From Asaia sp. W19 (GTDB lineage: Bacteria > Pseudomonadota > Alphaproteobacteria > Acetobacterales > Acetobacteraceae), in NCBI RefSeq assembly GCF_003994335.1, contig NZ_PNQZ01000001.1, forward strand, positions 101,678 through 165,677: a stretch of DNA of 64,000 nucleotides, given 5' to 3'. The translations under genes were made by a program, and so were the position numbers. Every line of letters starts with the position of its first letter. Position 1 is the stretch's first letter. The notes beneath the pieces were generated by a model. It searched no databases. It was not told where the DNA came from and saw nothing but the letters and a program-made list of their open reading frames with translations. Below are positions 18,304 through 27,917 of this stretch, piece after piece.

Positions 18304-18665
18304 GCAGGGCTCTGCCCTGCACCCGCGAAGGGACAGGTCCCTTCGATCCCCGCTTAATCAAACAGGTGTCCAGAGGATGACTATCCTCTGGCGGGGTGGG
18401 GGGCAGAGCCCCGCATCGGTCCAATCCCGCAGGGCTCTGCCCTGCACCCGCGAAGGGACAGGCCCCTTCGATCCCCGCTTGATCAAACAGGTGTCCAGAG
18501 GATGACTATCCTCTGGCGGGGTGGGGGGCAGAGCCCCACTTCGATCCGTTCCCGCAGAGCGCTGCCCTGCACCCGCGAAGGGACAAGTCCCTTCGATCCC
18601 CGCTTGATCAAACAGGTGTCCAGAGGACGACTGTCCTCTGGCGGGGTATGAGGCAGAGCCCCACA
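18304..18665. repeat. Three tandem 125-bp hairpin repeats
   Basis: Units start at 18304, 18429 and 18554 (period 125; the last is cut at about 18665). Each holds three or four inverted repeats: GCAGGGCTCTGCCCTGC; CGAAGGGAC-AG-GTCCCTTCG; CCAGAGGAT-GACT-ATCCTCTGG; and GGGGCAGAGCCCC. In unit 3 the third stem reads CCAGAGGAC-GACT-GTCCTCTGG, a paired change that keeps the stem. The array fills the gap between the convergent ends of hemJ and pqqE and may also terminate transcription. Relatives occur at 31260 and 41350. Confidence 0.85.
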
Positions 18666-18669
18666 TCTC

Positions 18670-19752
18670 TTATGCCTTGGCGAACCGCCGGTAGGTGAAA
18701 TCCCCATCATGCCCCGCTTGAGCGGCTTCCTGCACCAGAACGTGCCGGTCTGAGCGGGCGCAGACAGGATCTGTAGCAGCGGCGTCGCCGGTCAACGCGA
18801 GGGCCTGACAGCGGCAGCCGCCCCAATCCACTTCCTTGAGGCTGCAATTGCGGCAGGGTTCGGGCATCCAGTCCGTACCGCGAAACAGGTTGAAGAGGGG
18901 GGAGTCCTGCCAGATGGTGCCCAGGGCTTCTGTCGCGACGCTTGGGAAGGTGATGTTCGGGATGGTCTCTGCGGCGTGGCAAGGCAACACCTTGCCAGAG
19001 GGGGTGATGTTCACGAAGCGCTGGCCCCAGCCGCCCATACAGGGCTTGGGCTGATCGGCGTGATAATCGGGTGTGACGTAATCGATGGCGAGGCTGTTAC
19101 CGAAACGGGCGCGCGCCCTGACGACGGCCTCGGTCGAGGCTTCGAGCTGGGCGGCCGACGGCATGAGCAGATCGCGGTTTTTCAGGCCCCAGCCATAATA
19201 CTGGGTATGAGCAATTTCCACGCGACCGGCGCCGAGGTCATGGGCGAGGTCGAGCATGGCAGGCACGCGCGCCACGTTCTCACGATGAACGACGAAATTC
19301 AGCGTGAGCGGGATGCCGCGCGCCTTGATGAGTCGGGCGGCGGCAAGTTTCTTTTGCTGAGCACCGCGCAGACCGCCGATACGTTCCGCGCCTGCCTCGT
19401 CGACATCCTGGAAGGAAAGCTGGACATGATCGAGTCCGGCCTCATCGAGGGCGGTAAGCGTGGCCTCGGTGATGAGGACGCCAGAGGTGATGAGATTGGT
19501 ATAGAGATTGAGCGAGCTGGCGTGGCGCACCAGCTCTGGCAGATCGTGGCGCGCCATGGGCTCGCCGCCGGAAAAATGCACCTGCAGAACGCCTAGGGCC
19601 GCGGCCTCGTCCAGAACACGCAGCCAGTCCCCGGTTTCGAGCTCGACGGCCCGTCTTTCGAGATCGACGGGGTTGGAACAATAGGGACAGGCGAGCGGGC
19701 AGCGATGGGTCAGTTCGGCCAGCAGGCTCATGGGCGGCGGCGCAAAACTCAT
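18670..19752 (-). CDS. pqqE: PQQ biosynthesis radical SAM enzyme PqqE
   Basis: Forms the Glu-Tyr carbon-carbon bond in the PqqA peptide, the first committed chemical step of pyrroloquinoline quinone synthesis, acting with the chaperone PqqD. 360 residues. The radical SAM cluster motif CPLACPYC is at residues 18-25, and a C-terminal SPASM domain carries further cysteines ([28 protein letters not shown]). Last gene of pqqABCDE; its ATG overlaps the stop of pqqD. Confidence 0.97.
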   Translation of the reverse strand: MSFAPPPMSLLAELTHRCPLACPYCSNPVDLERRAVELETGDWLRVLDEAAALGVLQVHFSGGEPMARHDLPELVRHASSLNLYTNLITSGVLITEATLTALDEAGLDHVQLSFQDVDEAGAERIGGLRGAQQKKLAAARLIKARGIPLTLNFVVHRENVARVPAMLDLAHDLGAGRVEIAHTQYYGWGLKNRDLLMPSAAQLEASTEAVVRARARFGNSLAIDYVTPDYHADQPKPCMGGWGQRFVNITPSGKVLPCHAAETIPNITFPSVATEALGTIWQDSPLFNLFRGTDWMPEPCRNCSLKEVDWGGCRCQALALTGDAAATDPVCARSDRHVLVQEAAQAGHDGDFTYRRFAKA

Positions 19753-20024
19753 GCGCCCAGCACTTTCTGGTCGAGCAGAGAAGCGAGAAGGGCCTGCACA
19801 TCGGTGGCAATGAGGTCACGCGGGGCCTGATAACTGGCAGCAAGATCGTCGATGATTGCGCTCAGGGGGCGCGCGCCATCGACGAGCCGCAGAATGGCGG
19901 CCGCGACAGGGTCGGCAATGAAGGCTTTTTCCGGCGCCTGGATCAGCCAGACATCGCGAACGCGGTCATGCTGGAGGCGATGACCGCGGGTGAATTTCAG
20001 AACGCTGGTTTCGGAAACGCTCAC
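19749..20024 (-). CDS. pqqD: PQQ biosynthesis peptide chaperone PqqD
   Basis: Binds PqqA and presents it to PqqE. 91 residues with the RRE-type winged-helix fold; recognised by [20 protein letters not shown] and [18 protein letters not shown] chose the GTG at 20024, which overlaps the TGA of pqqC; the frame is open for 36 more codons upstream but that part lies inside pqqC in another frame. Confidence 0.93.
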   Translation of the reverse strand: MSVSETSVLKFTRGHRLQHDRVRDVWLIQAPEKAFIADPVAAAILRLVDGARPLSAIIDDLAASYQAPRDLIATDVQALLASLLDQKVLGA

Positions 20025-20767
20025 GCGGTGAAGGCCTCTGGTGTATGGGCTCCGGCGAAGGCGCCGGGGGCGGGATGACCTTCCATATACACATGCTGCA
20101 GGGCATCGAGCATGGTCCAGAGCACGTTGCATTTGAAAATCAGCGCATCGATGACTTCCTTTTGCTGCTCGGCGGTGCGGGCGTGTTCCTTCACATAGGC
20201 CAGAGCAAAATCGGAATCGCGCGGGGCCTGGGTCAGTCGTGGGGCGAAATAGGCCAGGGTCTCTTCGGAAATGAAATCGTAGTGACGCAGCATGCCAGAG
20301 ACGCGCTCGCTGATGATCGTCGGCGAGAAAAGCTCGGTCAGCGATGAGGCAATGGCGGCTAGAACCGAGCGGTCGCGCACGTAATGCACATAGGCCTCCA
20401 CGGCAAACCCTGTTGCGGGCAACATGCCCTGCAGGCTCTCGACGTACTCGCGTGACAGACCCAGACCGTCGGTCAGCTTCAGCCAGCGGGCGATGCCGCC
20501 CGTGCCGGGCTCATTGCCATCATGGTCTTCCAGACGGCGGCGCCATTCGCGGCGCAGTTCGGCCGTGGGCAGGCGGGCGAGCAGGGTCGCATCCTTTACC
20601 GGGATCGAGGCCTGATAATAGTAGCGATTGAGTGCCCAGGCCTGGACCTGGGTGCGGTTCAGCTTGCCATCATGCAGGGCGCGATGGAATGCGTGACGGT
20701 TATGATAGCGCGCGGCGCCAATCTCACGCAGTCGGGCTTCGAGGGCGTCGGGGGTCAGAACCGTCAT
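20021..20767 (-). CDS. pqqC: PQQ synthase PqqC
   Basis: Cofactor-free oxidase that performs the final ring closure and eight-electron oxidation to PQQ. 248 residues, all-helical haem-oxygenase-like fold. Family motifs include YHNRHAFHRALHDGKL, WALNRYYYQASIPVKDA and the ELFSPTIISERVSGML segment. It overlaps pqqB by four bases at its start and pqqD at its end. Confidence 0.96.
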   Translation of the reverse strand: MTVLTPDALEARLREIGAARYHNRHAFHRALHDGKLNRTQVQAWALNRYYYQASIPVKDATLLARLPTAELRREWRRRLEDHDGNEPGTGGIARWLKLTDGLGLSREYVESLQGMLPATGFAVEAYVHYVRDRSVLAAIASSLTELFSPTIISERVSGMLRHYDFISEETLAYFAPRLTQAPRDSDFALAYVKEHARTAEQQKEVIDALIFKCNVLWTMLDALQHVYMEGHPAPGAFAGAHTPEAFTA

Positions 20768-21675
20768 GAATTTTCTCCCAATGTCAGGTGCAGGCCATCT
20801 TCACCGATGGTCCAGCCTGCTTCTTCCGCCATGCGCCTTTCCGGTGAGTCCGGAAGGAGAACGGGGTTCGAGTTGTTGATATGAATGAAGATGCGATGAG
20901 ATGGCGCGTCATGAAGCTGCGCAATGATGCCATCAGGGCCGGACATCGAGATATGTCCCATGCGTAGCCCGGTCTTGGGGCTTAGCCCGGCACGGATCAT
21001 CTCGTCATCGCGCCAGAGCGTTCCTTCCATGAACAGCGCGTCGGCATGACGGATGCGCGCACGGATATCAGGGGTAAGATCGGCGCAGGCAGGCAGAAAG
21101 ACCATGCTATGCCGCCCGTCGCTGAGCGTGAGGCCGATCGTCTCGCCTTTCTGGCTTGGCAAGTGTTCGGCATAGAGCGGCGCCTTGCCGGGCACGTCGA
21201 ACGCCGTGAGCGTGAGGCCAGATGGGGTTCCGTCCTTGTTGGGGAGCGCGATAGGGACGTCGCCGTCGAGCGGCAGACGCGGCACGATTTCCCGGTTCAC
21301 AGCCTCGAAAATCGGGTTGGCGTCAAGCTGGGAGAGCGTTGCGGGAGTGCCATAAAGCCGGAACGGCTCGCGCTCGCGCAAGGTGAGCAGGCCGGTGATG
21401 GAGTCGATTTCACCATTGGTCAGGACCACGCCCTGTATGGGGGTGGAGCGTACGCCCTCCTGCGCCTGCAACTCGGGTGTCGCGAGGATCTGCGCCCGCA
21501 GATCGGGTGAGGCATTGAGCACGAACCAGTGCCGGCCATCGGCGCTTACCGCAAGAGAGGCCTGGCTGCGCGACGGGATCTCGCCCGCGCGGGCAGCGCG
21601 GCAGGCGGGTGCATTGGAGTTCCATTGCGGAAAGCCGCCGCCTGCGCCGCTCCCCAGAACGATGATGTGAAGCAT
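20764..21675 (-). CDS. pqqB: PQQ biosynthesis protein PqqB
   Basis: Metallo-beta-lactamase-fold protein of 303 residues, reported to hydroxylate the tyrosine part of the PQQ precursor. The N-terminal signature LGSGAGGGFPQWNSNAPACR is clear, and LTNGEIDSITGLLTLRE replaces the usual HxHxDH metal motif, as is normal for PqqB. It is separated from pqqA by a 150-base spacer containing a strong hairpin. Confidence 0.95.
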   Translation of the reverse strand: MLHIIVLGSGAGGGFPQWNSNAPACRAARAGEIPSRSQASLAVSADGRHWFVLNASPDLRAQILATPELQAQEGVRSTPIQGVVLTNGEIDSITGLLTLREREPFRLYGTPATLSQLDANPIFEAVNREIVPRLPLDGDVPIALPNKDGTPSGLTLTAFDVPGKAPLYAEHLPSQKGETIGLTLSDGRHSMVFLPACADLTPDIRARIRHADALFMEGTLWRDDEMIRAGLSPKTGLRMGHISMSGPDGIIAQLHDAPSHRIFIHINNSNPVLLPDSPERRMAEEAGWTIGEDGLHLTLGENS

Positions 21676-21770
21676 GGTCGGACTCGGTCAGATCAGAACA
21701 GGCGCAAGCGCACCGGTTCGGGACGGGTCAGCCTGAAAACAGAGGCCCCGATGGGGCAGGCCAGAAACGA

Positions 21771-21799
21771 CAACAGCCGCACGAGAGGTGCGGCTGTTG
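21771..21799 (-). terminator. Strong hairpin between pqqA and pqqB
   Basis: CAACAGCCGCAC-GAGAG-GTGCGGCTGTTG: a perfect 12-bp stem with a 5-base loop, lying 27 bases after the pqqA stop (minus strand) with no long T tract. A partial terminator or RNA-stabilising element here would make pqqA transcript far more abundant than pqqBCDE, as reported for other pqq operons. Confidence 0.7.
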
Positions 21800-21825
21800 C
21801 TGATATGCATAGCGGTGAGAAGAGC

Positions 21826-21906
21826 TTACTTCTTCTGGCCGCAGACATAGGAGTTGATTTCGGCGCCGAGCGGAATTTCGGTAACCTTCGGGGTGTTCCA
21901 GGCCAT
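21826..21906 (-). CDS. pqqA: PQQ precursor peptide PqqA (26 residues)
   Basis: Ribosomally made peptide whose Glu and Tyr side chains become PQQ. The product begins MAWNTPKVTEIPLGAEINSY and ends VCGQKK; the conserved Glu16-x3-Tyr20 pair is present. AAGGAT lies about seven bases before the ATG. First gene of the minus-strand pqq operon, cut off from pqqB by a hairpin. Confidence 0.97.
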   Translation of the reverse strand: MAWNTPKVTEIPLGAEINSYVCGQKK

Positions 21907-22113
21907 GACGAGATCCTTGTGACAATCTTGAAAGTGCTTGATCAGCTATACGATAGAACCCGAAAATGGGTTGCAAGCCAAATTGATTCAACCCAATAAA
22001 ATGTAACATGCTTCACGTTGACGGCAACGTTTGCGATCCCGGGTGGTTGTGCGTCGTTCATCACGGCGCCCTTCTCGTGCTGCAACCCGCCTTTCAGGAA
22101 AGAAACGCCCGCC
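21907..22113. promoter_or_regulatory. Divergent promoter region pqqA / AI-2E permease gene
   Basis: AT-rich gap (about 21930-22015) between divergent genes; should hold the pqqA promoter on the minus strand. TTGCAA (minus strand, about 21972-21977) followed by a TATCGTATAGC region is a plausible -35/-10 area but spacing is imperfect. CCCGAAAATGGG (about 21960-21971) is a short inverted repeat. Confidence 0.4.
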
Positions 22114-23412
22114 ATGTCAGGCCCGTCTCTGGCTTCGGATACGCCCACGCCTGAAGACAGGCAGACGCACGAAAAGACGATCGCACCGACCATCCTCCCC
22201 GCAATGCCCTCCCAGGAGGAAACCGCGGAAAGCGACGCCTATCAGGCCGGAGTGATCCGTAAGGCGATGCTGCGCCATAGTCTCGGGCTACGTGATGTCG
22301 GGGTTCTCATCCTGTCATTGCTGGCAGTGTTCTACACCCTGTATTTTGCCGCCGACATCGTGCTGCCCTTCGTGTTTGCGATGGTGGTCAATCTGCTGAT
22401 GATCGGGCCGATGCGCTTTCTGCATGGTCGGCTGCATATCCCCAAGCCCATCTCGGCGCTGCTCCTGATCATCGCGATGTTCCTTTTGGTGGTCTGCATA
22501 GGCACGGCCATTTCGGTCCCTGCGGCGGCGTGGCTGACCAAGGTTCCGCAAAGTCTGCCCGCGCTCCAGCAGAAGCTTGCCTTCCTGCAGGGGCCGATCG
22601 ACTCATTGCAGCGCGGCTATATGCGCGTGGTCGCGCTAATGTCGAATGGGGGTCATCACCATGTGAGCGCGGCGACGGCTGCCGCCCAGTCAGCATCGAA
22701 TGGTGCTGAGACGTTGCGGGTCTGGGGGTCATCCTTCCTGATCGGGACTCGCGCCTTCATGGGTGAGTTTTTCACCATGCTGCTGATGCTGTTCTTCCTG
22801 ATGACAGAGGGAGACAGCCTTCTGCGTCGTATCGTGGAGATCATGCCGACCTATTCGGACAAGCGTCGTCTTGTGCAGATCACCACACAGATCGAGCGCA
22901 ACGTGTCGCTTTATCTGGCGACCATCACCATCATGAATATCCTGGTGGGGCTGCTCAATCTGTTGCAATGCTGGCTGACGGGCATGCCCAACCCCCTGCT
23001 ATGGGGGGTTCTGGCCTTTCTGCTCAATTACGTGCCGATCATCGGTCCTCTGACCGGTGTCGTCGTCTATTTCTGTGTGGCACTCATCAGCTTCCCATCC
23101 TTCCTGATGGCGTTGCTGCCCCCTTCGATCTATCTGTGCATTCATATACTGGAGGGGGAAACGATTACCCCCATGCTGCTGGCCAAGCGCTTCACGCTCA
23201 ATCCGGTGCTGGTCATGGCCTCGCTGCTGTTCTGGGACTGGATGTGGGGGATTGGCGGGGCTTTTCTATCCGTGCCCATGCTCGCCGTATTCAAGATCTT
23301 TTGCGACCATATCGAAGGCCTCTCTCCGATCGGCCATGTGCTGGGCGGTCCGGTACGCCCACGCTCCCTGCGCACCCTTGGCCCCGAGGTCACTCCCGGC
23401 CCTACCCCCTGA
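22114..23412 (+). CDS. AI-2E/PerM-family permease
   Basis: About 432 residues from the ATG at 22114 (AGGAAAG upstream; the frame extends upstream to a TTG). A charged, proline-rich N-terminal tail of about 70 residues is followed by an eight-helix-type UPF0118 membrane domain: DVGVLILSLLAVFYTLYF, PFVFAMVVNLLMIGPM, LLLIIAMFLLVVCIG and PLLWGVLAFLLNYVPIIGP. The last is the conserved FxLNYIPxxG motif. Members export AI-2 or act as ion/proton exchangers; the substrate here is unknown. It is divergent from pqqA. Confidence 0.85.
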   Translation: MSGPSLASDTPTPEDRQTHEKTIAPTILPAMPSQEETAESDAYQAGVIRKAMLRHSLGLRDVGVLILSLLAVFYTLYFAADIVLPFVFAMVVNLLMIGPMRFLHGRLHIPKPISALLLIIAMFLLVVCIGTAISVPAAAWLTKVPQSLPALQQKLAFLQGPIDSLQRGYMRVVALMSNGGHHHVSAATAAAQSASNGAETLRVWGSSFLIGTRAFMGEFFTMLLMLFFLMTEGDSLLRRIVEIMPTYSDKRRLVQITTQIERNVSLYLATITIMNILVGLLNLLQCWLTGMPNPLLWGVLAFLLNYVPIIGPLTGVVVYFCVALISFPSFLMALLPPSIYLCIHILEGETITPMLLAKRFTLNPVLVMASLLFWDWMWGIGGAFLSVPMLAVFKIFCDHIEGLSPIGHVLGGPVRPRSLRTLGPEVTPGPTP

Positions 23413-23644
23413 AGGTCGGCTAACGCCACCGCCGCGTTTGTCCAGATCAACCCATTCTGATCTGGCAACGGGCATGTGACATGAAATTATCATGCGTAAT
23501 CCGCAGCCATATTCTATTAGAAGGCGGGTTCGGGGCTGAAGGTCGCTTGGCGCGATAGGTCGAACCGGCTATCAACTGCAACAAATCATTTCAAAGATCC
23601 TGAGCCGAGGTTTTAATGCGCTCCCTAGACGGCCTTGCCTGACA

Positions 23645-24790
23645 ATGCAGGCACCTCTCCTTCGCCGCCTCGGTCTGGCAGCGCTTATCGCCATCATCCT
23701 TCTCGGGATCGTCATCACGATCATTCATGAGCATGGAGGTCCCCGCTCGGACGGCCCCCATCCGCAACTGACGCGTGAAAACGGTCTGGTCATCGTCGCC
23801 GATGATTCACCGCTCATGAAGCGGCTCCATGTCGCCCCCGTGAAAACGAGCGTGCTCGATCACGGGCTGCGCGTTCCGGGCATGGTGCAGGCCGAGCCCC
23901 GGCGCAGCATCAACATCCTGACCCCTGTGACCGGTCACGTGATCAGAACCGATCTCCAGCCTGGGCAGATGGTGCACAAGGGCGATGTCCTGGCCGTGCT
24001 GGCTTCTGGGGATCTGGATCAGGCCTATGCCGATTTGCTCAAGGCGCGTGCTCAGGAGACCTATCAGGAGCGCGTGGTCAAACGCGCGCAGGACGTGCTG
24101 GCTATCGGGGGCAATGCCCGCAAGGATCTGGACTCTGCCAGCAATGACCTTTCCCAGGCCCGTGCCGAACGTCAGCGTGCGGAGCGTCGTCTCCAATCTC
24201 TGAACAGCCGCACCGATCAGGATGGCGAGGGGCTGGTAAGGCTTGTCGCGCCCGTCGATGGGCTGATTGCCAGTACGAGCCTTGCACCAGGGGTGAATAT
24301 CACCGATGCCACAGCTGTGCAGGCCGTATTGCTCGATATCTCGCAGCTCCAGATCGACGCCGAGATCCCTGAGGAGTCTGCCGGGATCGTTTCTCTGGGA
24401 CAGCAGGCTGTCGCGCATATTGCGGCCCTGCCGGGACGGCATTGCGATGCGCCCATCATGTCGATTGACCCGGCCCTGCATAGCGACACGCGTCGCATGA
24501 TCGCGCATTTCCTATGCGATAATCCCGACGGGATGCTGCGTCCCAACATGTTTGCCGATGTCGAGATTGCAGTGAAGCAGCCTGAGATGATCATCGTGCC
24601 AAAAACGGCCCTGCTGATGAATAATGATCGTCTGACCGTTTTTGTGCAGGACGGCGGCAGAATGCATTTCCGTCGCCGAGCCGTGACGGTGAGCTATGAC
24701 GAGGGCGAGAACGTGCGCGTTCTGACCGGTCTGCAGGGGGGCGATACCATCGTCACCCGTGGCGCCATCCTTCTCAATGATAATGACTGA
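23645..24790 (+). CDS. Periplasmic adaptor of a CzcCBA-like metal efflux system
   Basis: Membrane fusion protein of 381 residues. The membrane anchor LAALIAIILLGIVITII is followed by a His-containing stretch (HEHGG, then PHPQ), a lipoyl domain (VTGHVIRTDLQPGQMVHKGD), a coiled coil (DLLKARAQETYQERVVKRAQ) and the beta-barrel/proximal domains (PKTALLMNNDRLTVFVQDGG). First gene of the pump set, 34 bases before the RND gene. No metal sensor gene is adjacent. Confidence 0.88.
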   Translation: MQAPLLRRLGLAALIAIILLGIVITIIHEHGGPRSDGPHPQLTRENGLVIVADDSPLMKRLHVAPVKTSVLDHGLRVPGMVQAEPRRSINILTPVTGHVIRTDLQPGQMVHKGDVLAVLASGDLDQAYADLLKARAQETYQERVVKRAQDVLAIGGNARKDLDSASNDLSQARAERQRAERRLQSLNSRTDQDGEGLVRLVAPVDGLIASTSLAPGVNITDATAVQAVLLDISQLQIDAEIPEESAGIVSLGQQAVAHIAALPGRHCDAPIMSIDPALHSDTRRMIAHFLCDNPDGMLRPNMFADVEIAVKQPEMIIVPKTALLMNNDRLTVFVQDGGRMHFRRRAVTVSYDEGENVRVLTGLQGGDTIVTRGAILLNDND

Positions 24791-24824
24791 GCCGTCAGCG
24801 CCGCAGATGAGAGTCTCCTGATCC

Positions 24825-27800
24825 GTGATTGCGACCCTGATTTCATGGTGCTTTGCGCGCCGTCATATCGTTTTCATATGCGCCGTGTTTCTGGCGCTTG
24901 CCGGGGGCTATGCCTGGCGCGTGCTGCCTGTCGAGGCCTATCCCGATCTGGGCGCGGTCAACGTTCAGGTCACGACCCAGGTTTCCGGCCTGGCTGCCGA
25001 AGAGATGGAACAGCAGATTACGGTGCCGCTCGAGCGCGCGCTCTCTGCCGTGCCTGGTGTGACCGAGAGCCGCTCGAGTAGTACGTTCGGCCTGTCGCTT
25101 ATCACGCTGATTTTTCATGATGGCGTCGATGTGTTCACGGCACGACAGCTCGTGCTGGAACTGCTCGGCACGGCCAGCATGCCCGATGGCGTGACCCCGC
25201 AGCTCGGCCCCATCACCGGCCCGGCAGGCGAGATTTTCCGCTACACGCTGGAATCGGATTCGATGGATCTGATGCAGCTTTCGGATGTGCAGCGCTGGAT
25301 TGTCATCCCCACGCTTCAGCGCGTACCGGGAATCGTCAACGTCAATAATTTCGGTGGGCTGACACGTGAGTACCAGCTCGTGCTTAGGCCCGACGCGCTG
25401 CTGCGCTACGGGCTGAGCACCGATGACGTGGTCAACGCCATCAAGAACAACAACGCCAATGCCGCGGGCGGGCGCATCACGCGTGGCGAGCAATCCTATA
25501 TCGTGCGCGGCGTGGGCATGATCCATACGCTGGACGACATGAAGCGCATCGTGGTGGCGCAGCATAACGGTACGCCGGTTCTGCTGAGTGATCTGGGGCA
25601 GGTCCAGTTCGGCCATCAGATCCGTGAGGGTATTCTGGGCAAGGACAACAACCCCGATACCATCGAGGGGATCGTGACCATGTTGTCCGGTGCCAATCCC
25701 TCTCTGGTTCTGGATAACGTGCATAACGTGGTCGACCAGTTGCAGGAGCGCCTGAAGCCGCTCGATGTGCGGCTGGTGCCCTATATCGACCGCGATAATC
25801 TGGTGAAGGCTACCACCCACAAGGTTGGCGAAACCATGGTCGAGGGTATCGGCCTCGTGCTGATCATTCTCACCCTGTTCCTCGGGAGCCCGCGCAGTGC
25901 GGTGGTCACTGCCGTCACCATTCCGCTCGCGCTCTCGACCGTTTTCGTGCTCATGCATTTCTTCGGCATGGCGGCCAATCTGTTCTCGCTGGGCGCCATC
26001 GATTTCGGCGTGATCGTGGACGGGGCTATCGTCATTACCGAGGCGATCCTGCGCCTGCGCGAGGAATCGCCCAAGGCCACGCTGACCAGTACCGAGGTGC
26101 TGAGTGTCGCGCGTATCGCGGGGCGCTCGATCTTCTCTTCGACTCTTATCATCATCGTGGCCTATTCGCCGCTCTTCGCCTTCGAAGGGAGCGAAGGGAA
26201 GCTGTTCCGGCCCATGGCCTATACCGTCAGCTTCGCTCTCATGGGGGCGCTGGCCTGTGCGCTCTGCCTTATTCCGACACTGAGCTATCTGGCTTTGTAC
26301 AAGCCTCGGCGTATCTGGCATAACCGCCCGCTTGAAAAGCTGCATCATGCCTATGAGCGCGGGCTCAATCACATGCTCGCCCGCCCTCTGGTCACCTATA
26401 TCGGTGGGGGAGCGGCCCTGCTTTCTGTCGTCATTCTGGGGGCTACCGTCGGGCGCGAGTTCCTGCCTGATCTGGATGAAGGGGCGCTCTGGCTTCAGGT
26501 TCAGTTGCCCACGGGTATCTCATTGGATGAGGGCAGCCGTATCGCCAGCGAGGTACGCTCGGCGGTGCGCGAATTCCCGGAAACATCCTATGCCATTACC
26601 CAGCTCGGCCGTAACGATGACGGGACCGATCCCTGGACCTTCTCGCATATCGAGATGCCCGTCGGGCTTAAGCCCTATGACCAATGGGCGAGCGGTGAAA
26701 CCAAGGCGCAGTTCATCGCACGTTTGCGCGACCGTCTCTCCCAGATTCCGGGTATCAGTTTCGGTATCAGCCAGCCGATCCAGGATGGCATGAACGATCT
26801 GGTAGGGGGTGCGCATTCGCCTCTGGTGCTTCGTGTCTATGGCAATGATTTCCACGAATTGCGCCGTATCGGCCGACAGATCGTGAGCATCCTGCATGAC
26901 GTACCCGGCACGACCGACGCCTCGATCTTTCAGGAGCCGCAGATCCCGCAGCTCATGATCACGCCTCGTCGCGAGCAGGCGGCGCGCTATGGCATCAACG
27001 TGTCCGATATCAGCACCGTCGTGCAGAACGCGATCGGCGATGGCGCGATCACCCAGGTTTATGTGGAAGACCGCGTCTATAACGCGACGCTGCATGTCGG
27101 GAACAACGACCTCACCGATCTCGCCTCTATACGTTCCCTGCCGCTGCGCTCCACTGATGGTGCGCCCATTCCCCTGGCTGAAGTGGCCGATGTGGGCCTT
27201 CATATGGGTGAGAGCAACATCGCGCATGAAATGGGTGAACGCCAGATCACCATACGGGTCGATAACGGGCAGCGCCCCTTGTCTCAGTATCTTGAGGATG
27301 CCCAGAAGCGCATCGCCTCGCAGGTGCATTTCGATCCACGCAAATATCGCCTGCAATGGGCGGGCAGCTTCGAGCAGGAGCAGCGTGCCCAGGCGCGTCT
27401 GGGTGTCGCGCTTCTGGTCATGTTCGCCATCATGCTGTTGCTCCTGTTCATGGAGTTCGGGACCTTCCGTCATGCCGTTCTGGTGCTCAGCGTCGTCCCG
27501 CTCGCGACTTTGGGCGGCCTGATCGCGCTTCACCTGCGTGGTGAAACCCTCAATATTGCCACAGCCGTCGGCTTCATCGCGCTGTTTGGCGTGGCGGTAC
27601 AGAATGGCATCATCATGATTGCGGCGATCAATCGTCATCATCGCGCCGGGCTCAGCATTCATGACTCCGTACTGGCGGGTGCGGCCGAACGTTTCCGTCC
27701 CGTTCTCATGACCGCGACCGTGGCCAGCGCCGGCATGTTGCCCGCTGCCCTCGCTACGGGTGTCGGCACCGACGTGCAGCGCGGTCTGGCGACGGTCGTG

Positions 27801-27917
27801 GTGGGTGGCCTTGGCATTGCAACCCTGCTGACCCTGTTCGTCCTGCCCGTCTTCTTCTTCGAGATGGAGCATTATATCGAGCGCCGCAGGGCGCGCCGTT
27901 CGGGAGGTCTGTCATGA
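24825..27917 (+). CDS. Heavy-metal RND efflux pump (CzcA family)
   Basis: Proton-driven inner membrane pump of 1030 residues. The two repeated halves each carry an N-terminal helix, a periplasmic loop and five further helices. TM4 contains DFGVIVDGAIVITE with Asp393, Asp399 and Glu406. This matches the spacing of the CzcA triad (D402/D408/E415), so divalent cations (Co/Zn/Ni type) are more likely than CusA-type copper/silver. GTG start. It overlaps the outer membrane factor gene by four bases. Confidence 0.9.
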   Translation: MIATLISWCFARRHIVFICAVFLALAGGYAWRVLPVEAYPDLGAVNVQVTTQVSGLAAEEMEQQITVPLERALSAVPGVTESRSSSTFGLSLITLIFHDGVDVFTARQLVLELLGTASMPDGVTPQLGPITGPAGEIFRYTLESDSMDLMQLSDVQRWIVIPTLQRVPGIVNVNNFGGLTREYQLVLRPDALLRYGLSTDDVVNAIKNNNANAAGGRITRGEQSYIVRGVGMIHTLDDMKRIVVAQHNGTPVLLSDLGQVQFGHQIREGILGKDNNPDTIEGIVTMLSGANPSLVLDNVHNVVDQLQERLKPLDVRLVPYIDRDNLVKATTHKVGETMVEGIGLVLIILTLFLGSPRSAVVTAVTIPLALSTVFVLMHFFGMAANLFSLGAIDFGVIVDGAIVITEAILRLREESPKATLTSTEVLSVARIAGRSIFSSTLIIIVAYSPLFAFEGSEGKLFRPMAYTVSFALMGALACALCLIPTLSYLALYKPRRIWHNRPLEKLHHAYERGLNHMLARPLVTYIGGGAALLSVVILGATVGREFLPDLDEGALWLQVQLPTGISLDEGSRIASEVRSAVREFPETSYAITQLGRNDDGTDPWTFSHIEMPVGLKPYDQWASGETKAQFIARLRDRLSQIPGISFGISQPIQDGMNDLVGGAHSPLVLRVYGNDFHELRRIGRQIVSILHDVPGTTDASIFQEPQIPQLMITPRREQAARYGINVSDISTVVQNAIGDGAITQVYVEDRVYNATLHVGNNDLTDLASIRSLPLRSTDGAPIPLAEVADVGLHMGESNIAHEMGERQITIRVDNGQRPLSQYLEDAQKRIASQVHFDPRKYRLQWAGSFEQEQRAQARLGVALLVMFAIMLLLLFMEFGTFRHAVLVLSVVPLATLGGLIALHLRGETLNIATAVGFIALFGVAVQNGIIMIAAINRHHRAGLSIHDSVLAGAAERFRPVLMTATVASAGMLPAALATGVGTDVQRGLATVVVGGLGIATLLTLFVLPVFFFEMEHYIERRRARRSGGLS

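Noticed and set aside
18304..18665. CRISPR array
   Set aside because: Three adjoining 125-bp units with internal hairpins and no unique spacers; no cas genes anywhere in the window.
18278..18710. Overlapping open frames of 75-102 codons in the repeat array
   Set aside because: They arise because the 125-bp unit is not a multiple of three yet lacks stops in some phases; products only reflect the repeats.
24843..26372. 509-codon open frame on the minus strand
   Set aside because: Lies entirely antisense to the RND pump gene, which has clear family motifs; the product is His/Arg-rich and featureless.
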